Source of the DNA: Liolophura sinensis
Lineage: Eukaryota; Mollusca; Polyplacophora; Chitonida; Chitonidae
Assembly: GCF_032854445.1 (NCBI RefSeq)
Contig: NC_088306.1
Location: 24,461,764 to 24,525,763 of the forward strand
Direction: 5' to 3'
Length of the DNA stretch: 64,000 nucleotides
A program made the position numbers and the translations under genes. Under the pieces are notes generated by a model. The model was not told where the DNA came from. It did not search any database and was given only the letters and a program-made list of their open reading frames with translations. This document shows positions 31,773 through 41,523 of this stretch, piece by piece (the stretch's first letter is position 1; each line of letters starts with the position of its first letter).

Positions 31773-33017
31773 GCCAACACCAACCCCAGCGACGACGATG
31801 GCTGTCTTCTCCGCATCGTGATTCTTTTGCTTTGGAAATAGGGGTTCTTGTTTGCCTCCGGCGGCAGCAACATGCTGAACGCGCGCGGTGGGTGGTGGGA
31901 CGCTTTCTTGTGGCTCAACGATCCCGTGGGAAGGTGCGCACTTGTGCAAAGTGGGCGGCACTTTAGCGTTCACACCCTCATTGGCGCCTAGCTTCTGGTC
32001 CTCTGTGGCCACGACGATTTTGTTGTTGTAGTTCGCCACATGGCTGATCTGCAGAAGCATGTCGCTGGGGGCCATATATAGGCCTATGCCATACACAAAG
32101 TCTTCAGCGCTCCCGGCATATTGTAGCACGTCCTAGTAGCGTTAGATAGCAGACGGAAGGTCGATCGGTGAGGAAATAGCGTCTTCAACGTTCGCGGCAA
32201 ACTGTTTTTGCGCGTCGAAGGCTATGCCCGTGCCTAGAATACGCGCCCTTGTTCGCGCTTGGGCGCCTAGAATAGCCCACACGTATGTCCGGATGGAATC
32301 GTTTAGGCGCTCTACACCCGACTGCGTTAATCCTTGGGATGTGTCGACAATGAACGCCGCCCAAGCCTCCTCGGCGTCCTGCTCGATGTAGTCGACGTGG
32401 AGCGCTGTAGGCTTTCTAGAGAACGACATCTTGCTCGGATCGAAGGCCCCATCGCCAATGGGGCTGTAGCCCGTTCTCGTGACATAGAAATATGTCACTC
32501 CGAGGCCGTGATTCACCCCACTGCGCCTCCAGCCTGTGTGCGTATCTACGTGGAACTCAAATCCTCCTACAAATTCTCTCATAGACCCTCTTGTCGTAGG
32601 GGTCTTCGAATGTCGCCCATGCTCTGTCTTACGGCAGGGGGGCTTGCATCTCTTCCAAGACCCGCCTAACTTGGTAATACACATGGAACGTGTACAGGGC
32701 CATTATTCGTTGGTCGGGGGCGAGAAGATGGTCATTTGCAGAGACGCCACAGCCCGTGGTTGCGCACCAGACCGCGAAGTTCACTTGGTTGTGCCAGAAT
32801 TGCATAGGATTGGTGTTCCAGGTCCAAACAATGTCATTGCTGGTTATCTTTGGCAGCCGGTACTTGGCCAACACATCTGTGAATTGGACTGAAAAGGCCT
32901 ACTTTCATCGATGTAGATGTCAAATCGCGTAAGCTTTTCTGCGTGGGTTTGGATACTATGAAATGCCCCGGTCTTGTAAGTGGCCTCTCTATTGAACCTG
33001 TAAGCCTCGCTGTTCAT
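31746..33017 (-). pseudogene. Large structural protein of the element (several stops and shifts)
   Basis: One gene spread over three frames. Start at ATG 33017 (MNSEAYRFNRE); a shift lies in the T-run near 32892. Segment 32874-32629 (DIVWTWNTNPMQFWHNQ, FAVWCATTGCGVS, VYYQVRRVLEEMQ) ends in a stop at 32631-32629, and a further shift follows near 32565. Segment to 32142 (VNHGLGVTYFYV, GVERLNDSIRTYVWAILGAQ) ends in a TAA; a second in-frame stop follows two codons later, then 32129-31746 (LYMAPSDMLLQI) ends in a membrane anchor (TAIVVAGVGVGLLLLWTM). Family unnamed to me; large size, aromatic-rich body and C-terminal anchor suggest a virion protein. Confidence 0.6.
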
Positions 33018-33027
33018 CGTGGCTAAA

Positions 33028-33686
33028 ATGTTCATCACATTGACTGACATTCTAAATGGGGCACAGCACACGCTGCCTCATGCCCTTAACAACCTCGACG
33101 GCCGCCTTAAAACCGCCCTTCGCGAGATAACATTCTACCCAGCCTGGGTGAATATTCCCCCAAAAATGGGCTTCTTGCTTGATGGTAAATATGTTAAGTG
33201 CCGACGGGCTACTACAATGTCTGTATGCTGGACAAGGACATATTCCGCCCGCATGGGATTTCTCTGGGATTGAATGAAGCCACGGGCCGCTTAGTCCTTA
33301 CCCTCCCTAGAAATACCCTCATAATACTCCAAGAGCTTGCCCCCATCTTAGGGTTCTCCGACAGGATTGCGCCCATAGGGGGGACTATGGAGGGTAAAAA
33401 TCTACCTAACTTGGCCCCACACAAAGAAGTCTTCGTCCATTTGGATGAACTGAGCACATCAGAAAACGTGAGAATAACCTCAGATTTCGGTGGCGGTTCA
33501 ACACTACTTCAGGCCGTCACCGTGACTGGTGAAGGGATAAACTGCGGGAAGACAGTTTCATTTCCCAACCCACAGTACAAAGCCTTGCGCGCCGACTATA
33601 TAATACACTTGACCGTGGCACTTTTAGACAAAAACGGTAAGTATATTAATGTAGAGTACCTCAGTGCTACCCTAGAAATACAATAA
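33028..33686 (+). pseudogene. Beta-rich minor capsid/penton-like protein (one frameshift)
   Basis: The ATG at 33028 lies 10 bases from the start codon of the divergent gene at 33017. The first segment (MFITLTDILNGAQHTLPHAL, FYPAWVNIPPK) shifts frame near 33200 into the second (GYYNVCMLDKD, LGFSDRIAPIGGTMEGKNLP, TLLQAVTVTGEG), which reaches a stop at 33684-33686. The strand-like pattern and length of about 220 residues fit a single-jelly-roll or spike-type capsid protein, but this is inference. The next gene starts 2 bases after the stop. Confidence 0.58.
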
Positions 33687-33688
33687 GT

Positions 33689-34535
33689 ATGGTGGAAGAA
33701 TTCGGCCCCCGCTCTGCGTGCCTGGCTTTAACCGACTTGACAGGTGTGGCGAAGTTCGATCTCGAAGGCCAGGAAGGTAAAATCTACGCCTTCGAGTTAA
33801 AAAATGGCTTGTACCACCGCAAAAAGATTGCTGGGGGGGCAAGCAGAACCTGCCACGTTTGCTTCCCTTGAAGATGTCTCATCCTCTGTAGAGCAAGAGC
33901 GCAGGTCACCTTCTGAGGTGATTGAAAAACAAAAACTCTCATTAATTCGCTTTGAAGACCGCTTTATTCTTACCAGAGCTCGCGACCCCACTTGGGTTGT
34001 AGATTTGAAGGTGACCCCGATGACGGTCCCGATCTTCGGGGGCGCTAGTGGCGAAGTGAAAAAAGTTTTCAACTCCGGAACCTATTTCGTGTCGTGGATG
34101 CCAAACAAAGGCTGTAGGGTAGCTCGGGGTAGTAGACCAGGTGCAGGTATCTACGCACTAGCTGCGAAGGATGGTGTAGAGACCGAATTTCTTACAGCGC
34201 ACGCCCCATCTACGTCCATGTTAGAAATAAATGCTGGATCTATACTTATCTTCAGCATCATACTTGGCGCGGACTCTCAGCGCCCGTTCCTCCTTGATTA
34301 ACGGGTGAGACTAAAGTGGCCTGCAGAGCACAATGGAAAGGAGCTCAGAGTTATGATCAAATTACCGGCCCAGGGCGACCCAGTCATCCGGAGCTCTCTC
34401 GAGAATATACGGGTCTTTGCAGGGGGCGATGTCAATCTTGAGAAAATCTATTTAGAGTCCGGTATATACCTTCGTAGCTTTCGTGTTAGTATTCCCGATG
34501 ACGATTTAGAGTTTACCGACGTTATTGATTCGTAG
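33689..34535 (+). pseudogene. Putative structural protein (frameshift and internal stop)
   Basis: The ATG at 33689 opens MVEEFGPRSACLALTDLTG. The frame shifts in a G-run near 33835 and continues (QAEPATFASLEDV, WVVDLKVTPMTVPIFGGASG, IYALAAKDGVETEFL) to a TAA at 34299. Sequence in the same frame goes on (RLKWPAEHNGKELRV, IYLESGIYLRSFRV) to a TAG at 34533, so the TAA is probably a mutation inside one gene of about 280 codons. No named family recognised. The order between two other late genes suggests a virion component. Confidence 0.55.
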
Positions 34536-34545
34536 GACGAGCAAT

Positions 34546-35097
34546 ATGGAACGCCTGTACCCAGCGATCACGGATGAAGAGCCGACGGATGACCACCCCT
34601 TGACCCCGACCGCACCGATGGTTGAAAACCACCCTGAGGGTGTGACGCACGCCCATCGCCTGCAGTATATCAGCGAAATACAGAGGCAGCTTGAATCTGA
34701 GCGAGATCTCCGCCGGGCCTTGTACAAAAAGTACCGGCGCGGTGTCTTAGCCGCCGAGGCCCTTGATTCGGCCATGCTCACAGCCGGTTTGGGACTAGGG
34801 GTTGCAGTCGTGGGACTACTCACAACAATAATTGCAGCCCCTGCTGTCTTGGCCATAGAAGCTGCGGCCCTAGTTTGCGGTGTCTTAAATGTCGCCGGAA
34901 AATTCGTTATTTCGGACGTAGAGTTCAAGCAAGTCGTTCAGGAGCTCAAGAACTACTCTGATCTGAAGCAGGAGATACGCGCTAAGTCTCGTAAGGTATT
35001 CAACGCCGTAGAGATCGATGAAAGCACAAAAAAACAGCTTATAGATCGCGGCCGAAAACTAGCTCGGCAAGAGCTGAAAAACGCTCTTTCCGAATGA
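34546..35097 (+). CDS. Intact two-span membrane protein of the element
   Basis: A 183-aa frame; I choose the ATG at 34546 (MERLYPAITDEE) rather than 34525, because MERLYP looks like a family start and the preceding gene ends at 34535. A polar head and basic helical region (LQYISEIQRQLESERDLRRA) lead to two hydrophobic spans (LGLGVAVVGLLTTIIAAPAV and IEAAALVCGVLNV). A long helical charged tail follows (EELKNYS-type pattern, ending RGRKLARQELKNALSE). I recall similar unnamed proteins as very common in cnidarian and other genomes that carry such elements (memory, unchecked). No stop or shift, in contrast to its neighbours. Confidence 0.68.
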   Translation: MERLYPAITDEEPTDDHPLTPTAPMVENHPEGVTHAHRLQYISEIQRQLESERDLRRALYKKYRRGVLAAEALDSAMLTAGLGLGVAVVGLLTTIIAAPAVLAIEAAALVCGVLNVAGKFVISDVEFKQVVQELKNYSDLKQEIRAKSRKVFNAVEIDESTKKQLIDRGRKLARQELKNALSE

Positions 35098-36294
35098 TGT
35101 TCTGGGGAGGTGCCCAGAGGGCACTTGTTACACTACTTCACATGCAGCGGAACCAAATCAGAATACAGTATACATCGCTCTGAGACTGAAAACAGGCAAA
35201 ATTATCACCACTGAATCTGTGACTGTCACTCACCACTAAAAGAGTAGTGGCACCATACGTTTTTGAGCACCTAAGTCACAGTAGGTAGAAATAAACAAGA
35301 AACAATTCAAATACATGTACTATCTATGTCGAGAAATTAACTTTGGGCACAGTTCTTTCATCTGAATACATATATGAATACACTTTGTAAACTTACATGT
35401 TAGAAAAATATTCACAATCTAGTATACATACATATAATGTTAATACACTTTGAAACAATGTACTGGTCTGTGGGCTGTTGATTCAAAATTTTACCCGTCA
35501 AAAATACCCCCTTTGGCTGGACGGGTGTCTGGCTAGCCTGGTGCCCGGTGGTAAAAAAAAATTCTGCCCAGTGTGGGGTTCGAACCCATGGTCCAAAAAA
35601 GCAAAAGGCCTGGTTTATAGCTGAGCCTTTTACCAATTAATCACCACCCTAACGGCGGGATCCGGATTTTTTACGCTAGCGACCCACCGTTACGGGGTTA
35701 ATTGGGGCTGACACATCCCACTACCTTTGGGCAATCTACAACACCCCATGGTAAGGTCTCTTTTCCCCGGAAACCTGTCGAAAGTTGCACAGATTCCTTA
35801 GAAGTGCGTACAGCCCGGTAACGCAGGTAACGCATTTATATACTACATATACAGGAGACCAAATCCGGATTTGAGCTAGCAAACATCCCCTTATACATGT
35901 AGTATATGAATACGCCCCTTACACACAGCGCCTTTCCCACCTCTGTCAGCCGACTGAGCTATATCCCACGACCCACGAAACATAGGCTAAATTGGAAAGT
36001 CTATTCCGCATAAACAAAATATTTCCAAATAATTCTCCTAAAAATACTGCATCTTATCAAACAAGGCACGCTGAAAAAGGCTGTCACATTTATTTTTTAT
36101 AAAAATCCGTGGTTTAAGCCCTATAGTGGGGAGAAAATCATCTGAATCACCCCGTTGTGCAATACAGCGAGCCTATATATAGACTATAATCCTTATGTAT
36201 TAAATGCCAACTAGGTCACCTCATATCAATGTGTGTGTGTGTGAAGGCGAGACTTGTAAATAAGCGTGTATGCCGTGGCTGGGGAGGCGCCTAA
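35098..36294. other. Non-coding right arm of the Polinton-type element
   Basis: No supported gene. Base composition falls to host-like A+T richness from about 35270. Two stretches look like fragments of tRNA-derived sequence on the minus strand: about 35568-35650, with a T-arm (tggggttcgaaccca in plus view), and about 35926-35985, with a D-arm-like part (cagccgactgagctata). A short (tg)n run lies at 36230-36241. These may be SINE pieces inserted after decay or a host segment captured by the element. Confidence 0.5.
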
Positions 36295-36337
36295 GGGGGG
36301 TGGGGCCTCTATTTTGTTCTGGGGAGGGCCCCAAGGG
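36295..36337 (-). repeat. Right terminal inverted repeat of the Polinton-type element
   Basis: Exact reverse complement of 23091-23133 over 43 bases, ending ggggagggccccaaggg. It is short for this class, whose repeats often reach hundreds of bases, which fits a trimmed or decayed element. Confidence 0.9.
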
Positions 36338-36468
36338 ATGGGGGGAGGGTTGTGCCAGAACCTATAGTGTGTATACTAGAACTTCTGGACATCGCCGGGA
36401 ATAGGGGCTGGGGGCCTCCATTTGCCAAATGGAGAGTACGCCAGAACCCTCCTTCCCCCTACTACTTA
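36338..36468. other. Short segment between viral inverted repeat and LINE
   Basis: Neither viral gene nor LINE. It holds a perfect hairpin ctccattt-gcc-aaatggag at 36416-36434 and two copies of gccagaacc (36354-36362 and 36440-36448). The same 9-mer stands at the left boundary (23078-23086). The true right edge of the insertion could lie at 36440-36468 rather than at 36340. Confidence 0.5.
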
Positions 36469-39400
36469 GGTATACCTCTAATTCTTTCACACTGTCTGAC
36501 AGCCTTTATAAAAGGTTCTAAAGTAAGTATGTACAGTAATGGTGATAATGCACATCCTTGTCTAACACCTCTTTCTAGAGCAAACTGTTCAGTAACATAA
36601 CCATTAACTAATACAGAGCTATTTATATCAGTATATAATAACCTCACCCATCTGCAAAATGATGGGCCAAAACTATACTTTTCTAAACAATTAAATAAGA
36701 AAGACGATTCAACCCTATCAAATGCTTTTTCTTGGTCTAAGCTAATAAAGCAAGCATCCAATTCTTTTTGACCTACATAGTCATATGTACTTCTTAATAG
36801 ATGCATGTTATCCAAAATTGATCTGCCAGGAACACCAGATGTCTGGCATTTGTCTACAATACTAGCCACCACTACTTTGAGACGATTACATAAGGCTCTA
36901 GACAATATCTTGTAATCCACATTTAACAGAGAGATAGGGCGCCAGTTCTTTATTATATTCGAATTTTCAGTATCTTTACACAGCAATGTTATCAAACCTG
37001 ACTTCTGGCTTAAGCTCAAACAGCCTTGGCCGAAGCATTGATTTATAACCTGGGTATATGTGTCTCCAATAATTGACCAACAGTGAAGATAAAATTCACA
37101 TGGCAAACCATCACTGCCTGGTGACTTATATTTAGACATACCTTTAAGGGCAGCAAATAATTCATCATTTGACATAATTCCTTCACAGGCACCCCTATCA
37201 GCACTGTTCAAACATGGCAAGGAGGACAAAAACTTATTTTGGGCATCTGTGTCGACCCCATGAGCAGAATACAAACTCTTATAATAACTGCACACACATT
37301 TAGAGATGTCTGCTTGTTTGTCATGTATACATGATTCGTCTCTATGACATTTCATAGATTTCATCATTTTCTTCTTAGAACGCCCAGATTCACGTTGTAG
37401 AAAGTACCTTGTTGGCTTTTCATTGTCTAGAAAATGGGTAGCCTTAGCGCGAATTATTGAGCCCCTTTTACCTTCTGCCTGAATGTCGTTTATGGTGGCT
37501 TTCAGTCTAGAAATTTCATTTTTGTTCCCTACTGGGTCAGATTTCAGTCTATTCAGTTCTTGATTTAAATCCCTTAGCTTTTGCTTTGATACCTTATTTT
37601 TCTTTCCAGAGTATTCTTGAATTATCTGTCTGGCTTTGGCTTTGAAATAATCTCACTTTTCAATAATATCTATTACATACCCAGCCCCAAAAATGTCCTC
37701 ATGCAATTTCTCAGTACTATCAGTGAAGTACAAATTCTGCTTCCCCCAGCACAGACACATTACACTTCCAATAGCTTGGACCCCACACAAAAAAGCATCT
37801 TTACAAGACAAATCAATAAAAATACATGAGTGGTTTGAAAAGGATAGGGGAATAAAATCAGCCAATGTAACACAGTCTTGTAATGAGGTAGATACATAAA
37901 ATCTATCGATTCTAGATGCTACCTGACCCCTACACCATGTATACACTTGACTATTTGGATACAGTTTTCTGTAAATATCACATGTGAAAAATCGTGTTTT
38001 GAACAGTTCATTTCAATTTTACCAAAGTTACTTGCTAATGGATCACCTCCATACCTGTCCAGGTTATTGTTTTCAACAAAGTTAAAATCACCACCTAAAA
38101 TTACAGGACTACTTCCAGCGATAAGTTTGTCCATATTCCGAATAAATTCTTCCCTATCGACAGGCGCATTAGGTGCATATATACATATTAATTTAACCGG
38201 CGTATCATTTATGACTGCTGATATCGCCACCTATCGACCCTGAGGACAGCATTGCACATGCTTAATTGTGCAATCCACAGAATATCTAACAATAATTCCG
38301 ACACCACAACTCTGAGTCGAACCATAAACCCACCTGCAATCACCAAGGATATTGAGATTTTTAGTGTCACTATAACAGGCAAAATGCGTTTCTTGTAAGA
38401 AAAGTATGTCGATATTATTTTCGAGTACAAGGTCTCTAACTTGGTGCTTTCTTACATCATTTCGGAGCCCATTCACATTCAGTGAAGCAACTCTTACACT
38501 GTCAAGGACAGACATGCAAATAACCAAAAGTAAGATCTTGAAAGTTGATCTGTAATTAAAAAGACGCAATATACCTTCTTCTTCCCCTTCCTCGTCTTCT
38601 TTCGAATGTGTACCACTGACATCTCGGTGATCTCCATGGGTCGTGGTGTGATTTGAGTCTGAGGAAAACCGGTCGGATCTGCACACAAGTCACCCACATT
38701 GACACCTACAATATCCTCTTCTCGAGTGCTTACCGCACCGACACTGGCATCAGCCTGAGAATCAGACACTGTATCATTCCTTGAATCCTGAGTTTCAATA
38801 ACTCGTAAACAATCTGAAACTTCATTCACCGCCCCAACAAGCTGTGAATCACTGGCACTAGTAAGTGCCTCTAGTTTCCGCTTTTTCTGTTCCGGTCCTG
38901 ACTGCAGAGAAGAAACTGCACTTACCCCAGCTTTGGTGAACGCCACGGTGCAGTCAGCCTGCACTGCCTCCTGCTCTGCCTCAGTCTCTCTCCCTGCCGC
39001 TATCAGACAGCCTTCTCACTCACCGTCCTCGTCGGATAAGCTTTCAGCCGAGTCAATATCAACACTGTCCCCCCTCGGACTCACTGGTAACGGACTCCCC
39101 CTCCACATCTACCTCGCCCTCCTGATCGCCGTTATGTTCCATGCGAACAGCAGTAGCCAGTGACACTGCTACGTTGTCACCCTTCCCCCGTGCTGCATAC
39201 GAGCACGCACGGGCACAACACTTACTGATGGTGTGGGCTGCAGAGCCGCACGAGCGGCACAAATCGTTATAGTCTTTTTCCCCGTGCGGATTTTCATGAG
39301 GGGAAAATCCATTGCAATTCTCACACCACACCGATTTACACTGGGCAATCTTGTGATTCTTTTGCCCACATCTCCTACATTCATCAATCTGGCCAGGGCA

Positions 39401-40052
39401 TGTGAACATCACCACATCACCAGCAAAACTTATAAAGTTCGGCACGTACCTGGTCTTATGGCACCGAAACCTGTGCACTCGTATGCCAGTCCTTACATGA
39501 GCGATCTCAGCTTGGGAGAACTTAGGTTTGTTTACAGTGAGGCATGTCCCTTAAGGCTGTAACGCCACCGCTATTATGTCGTCGGACATTTCGTCCGGGG
39601 CCCAGTGCACAGTTAAATTTATATAGATCGAGCTCGCCGGCACAATGCCCCAAGTAGTATCCCCCATGACAAAATTCCCTTTACTCAACAACCTGTTATG
39701 ACCTGCCTGGGTGGCCACACGGACGTAGAACATTTTTTTCAAATAATTCTTCTGGAAGCTGACTAATTCTGCCTTTATGTCAATGAAGTCAGACAACACA
39801 CCAACAAAGTCTCTGAACAGCGCTACAAAAACTAGCAATACACTGCGTGGAAATCGCTACCGACAAGGTTCGATCAGGTTTGGCTGCAGGGTTGTACGAC
39901 ACAGGTTTCGACATCCTTATAAAATTAGGGCTACTCCCAAAACAATCTTTACCTGCAACAAGCTCAGTACAATTTCGGCCCTCTACAGCTGCCCCAAACG
40001 AAATTCCTCACGTTGTTGTTGTACTCAGCATTTGCCAGGAGCTCGTGAAACA
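36469..40052 (-). mobile_element. LINE (L1/Tx1-like), 5' part of an interrupted copy
   Basis: Minus-strand copy running from within the RT domain (36469, equal to about 13144 of the full-length copy) back to its 5' end at about 40052 (gagctcgtgaaacac). ORF2 pieces: 37367-36462 (RT motifs A LDQEKAFDRV and B GVRQGCALSPLL), 37946-37653, 38230-37919 (GGDFNF) and 38686-38231 (FLQETHF). ORF1 pieces: 38964-38494, 39478-39059 (knuckle CRRCGQKNHKIAQC) and 39838-39551. Several indels and an internal loss near 39070 break both ORFs. Array sequence resumes directly at 40053 without a tRNA-Arg. The 3' half is probably the piece at 22335-23079. Confidence 0.88.
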
Positions 40053-41515
40053 CGAAATTCAAATTCATCGCCTTTTTTTCAAGGTTTTAACTGAAAACGT
40101 TTTAATCGACCTATCTTAGGGCATAGAAAGCGTCATGACCCTCTTGTAAGTAAGTGGGGAATTTACAACACCCATCAGAGAAAATCAAAGCGGCATGAAT
40201 CCATACGTCTTTGACAGAATTTTTGGGAAAATTGTCAGGGTGGGTTGTGTGTATCGATTTTGTATGGAAAAAAACTGTAGCGTGCAATTTTATGTCTTTG
40301 TGTTAGAGTAAAAATGGACCTTGCTGAGAAATAAATGAATTGTAGGCAGGACATCGCTGGTTTGGTCCTTTCTCGTATTGAGAATGACGTCAATATCCTC
40401 TTGCTATGGAACTTGAATAAAATTTTCTTCATTTCCACGCCCACTTTCAGGAAATTCCTTAACTTTTTAGTTAGTGCGTTATCCACTGCGTTACGGGGAC
40501 CACTGTGCCTTATGAACAACACTGAAGGCTGCAGAAGCTTTGCGATGGATTCTGACAAATTTTAATTCTGTATTAGATTGCCTGCATTTTCCCATCCTTT
40601 TAACTGAAAACGTTTGAATCGTTTAAATTAGAGACATGGAAAGCGTCATGACCCTCGTGCAAGTAAGTGGGGAATTTATAACACCCATCAGAGAAAATCA
40701 AAAAAGCACGAATTCATGCGTCTATGACTGATAATTTTTGGCAAAATTGTCAGAGTGGGTTGTGTGTATCGATTTTGTATGGAAATAACTGTAGTGTGCA
40801 ATCTTATTTCTTTGTGTTAGGATAAAAATGGACCTTGTTGAGAAATAAATAAATTGTAGGAAGGACATCGGTAACTTGGTCCTTTCTCGTATTGAGAATG
40901 ACGTCAATATCCTCTTTCTATGGAACTTGAATAACATTTTCTACACTTCCCGGCTCACCTTCATTAAAGTTTTTAATTTTTTTAGTTAGCACGCTATACA
41001 TTGCGTCACGGGGACCACTGTGCCTTATGAACAACACTGAAGGCGGCAGAAGTTCTGTGAAGGATTGTGAGAAATTTTAATTGTGTTTCAAATTTCCTGC
41101 CTTTCTTCATCCTTTTAATGAAAACGTTTTACTTAAAAGCATGAAAAGCGTCATGACCCTTGTCCAAGGAAGTGGAGAATTGACAACATCCATCACAGAA
41201 AATAAATAAACATGAATCCAAGCGTCTTTGACTGATAATTTTTGGCAAAGTTGTCAGAGTGGGTTGTGTGTATCGATTTTGTATGGAAATAACTGTAGTG
41301 TGCAATCTTATATCTTTGTGTTGGGATAAAATGGACCTTGCTGAGAAATGAACTGTAGGGAAGTAAGCGAGGGCTTGGCTCTTTCTAGTATTCAAAATGA
41401 CGTCAATATTCTCTTCCTCGAGAAACTTGAATAAAATTTTCGACACTTCCCTGCTCACCTTCATTAAATTTATGAACCGTTCACTTTTCACTCACTCTAT
41501 AGTTCAATAGTGGAG
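40053..41515. repeat. tRNA-bearing tandem array, block V (more diverged)
   Basis: Units start at about 40126, 40636 and 41147, steps of about 510 bp. Truncated tRNA-Arg pieces lie near 40470-40503 and 40985-41015. No complete tRNA. Divergence from block IV is greater than between blocks I, II and IV, so this is likely the array edge, less homogenised. Confidence 0.85.
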
Positions 41516-41523
41516 CACTGGTC
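41494..41523 (+). pseudogene. tRNA-Thr pseudogene, 5' half
   Basis: Diverged 5' half of tRNA-Thr (actctatag, ttcaatagtgga, gcactggtc) that stops exactly where a LINE begins. Its 3' half is at 44267-44316. A short second copy of gcacttgtcacgggagg follows at 41541-41560. Confidence 0.7.

Larger units (their letters stand above)
23080..36340. mobile_element. Polinton/Maverick-type (adintovirus-like) element, decayed
   Basis: About 13.3 kb, visibly richer in G+C than the flanks and bounded by a perfect 43-bp inverted repeat. It carries the hallmark set of this class: protein-primed family-B DNA polymerase, retroviral-type integrase, an FtsK/HerA-type packaging ATPase and a probable double-jelly-roll capsid protein, plus small membrane and structural proteins. 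Genes run rightward (23204-26750), leftward (26778-31151 and 31746-33017) and rightward (about 31100-31772 and 33028-35097). I could not find the adenovirus-type cysteine protease usual in these elements. Most genes carry stops, shifts or deletions; the integrase and a few small genes are open. It lies inside a LINE copy. Confidence 0.88.

Noticed and set aside
31454-31918. 154-codon minus-strand ORF opposite the coiled-coil membrane gene
   Set aside because: The plus-strand frame has coherent membrane segments on both sides of its shift; the antisense frame has none.
35412-35636. 74-codon ORF and a possible tRNA gene in the right arm
   Set aside because: Only the T-arm-like part is convincing; acceptor and anticodon stems do not form a standard cloverleaf, so it is noted only as a tRNA-derived remnant.
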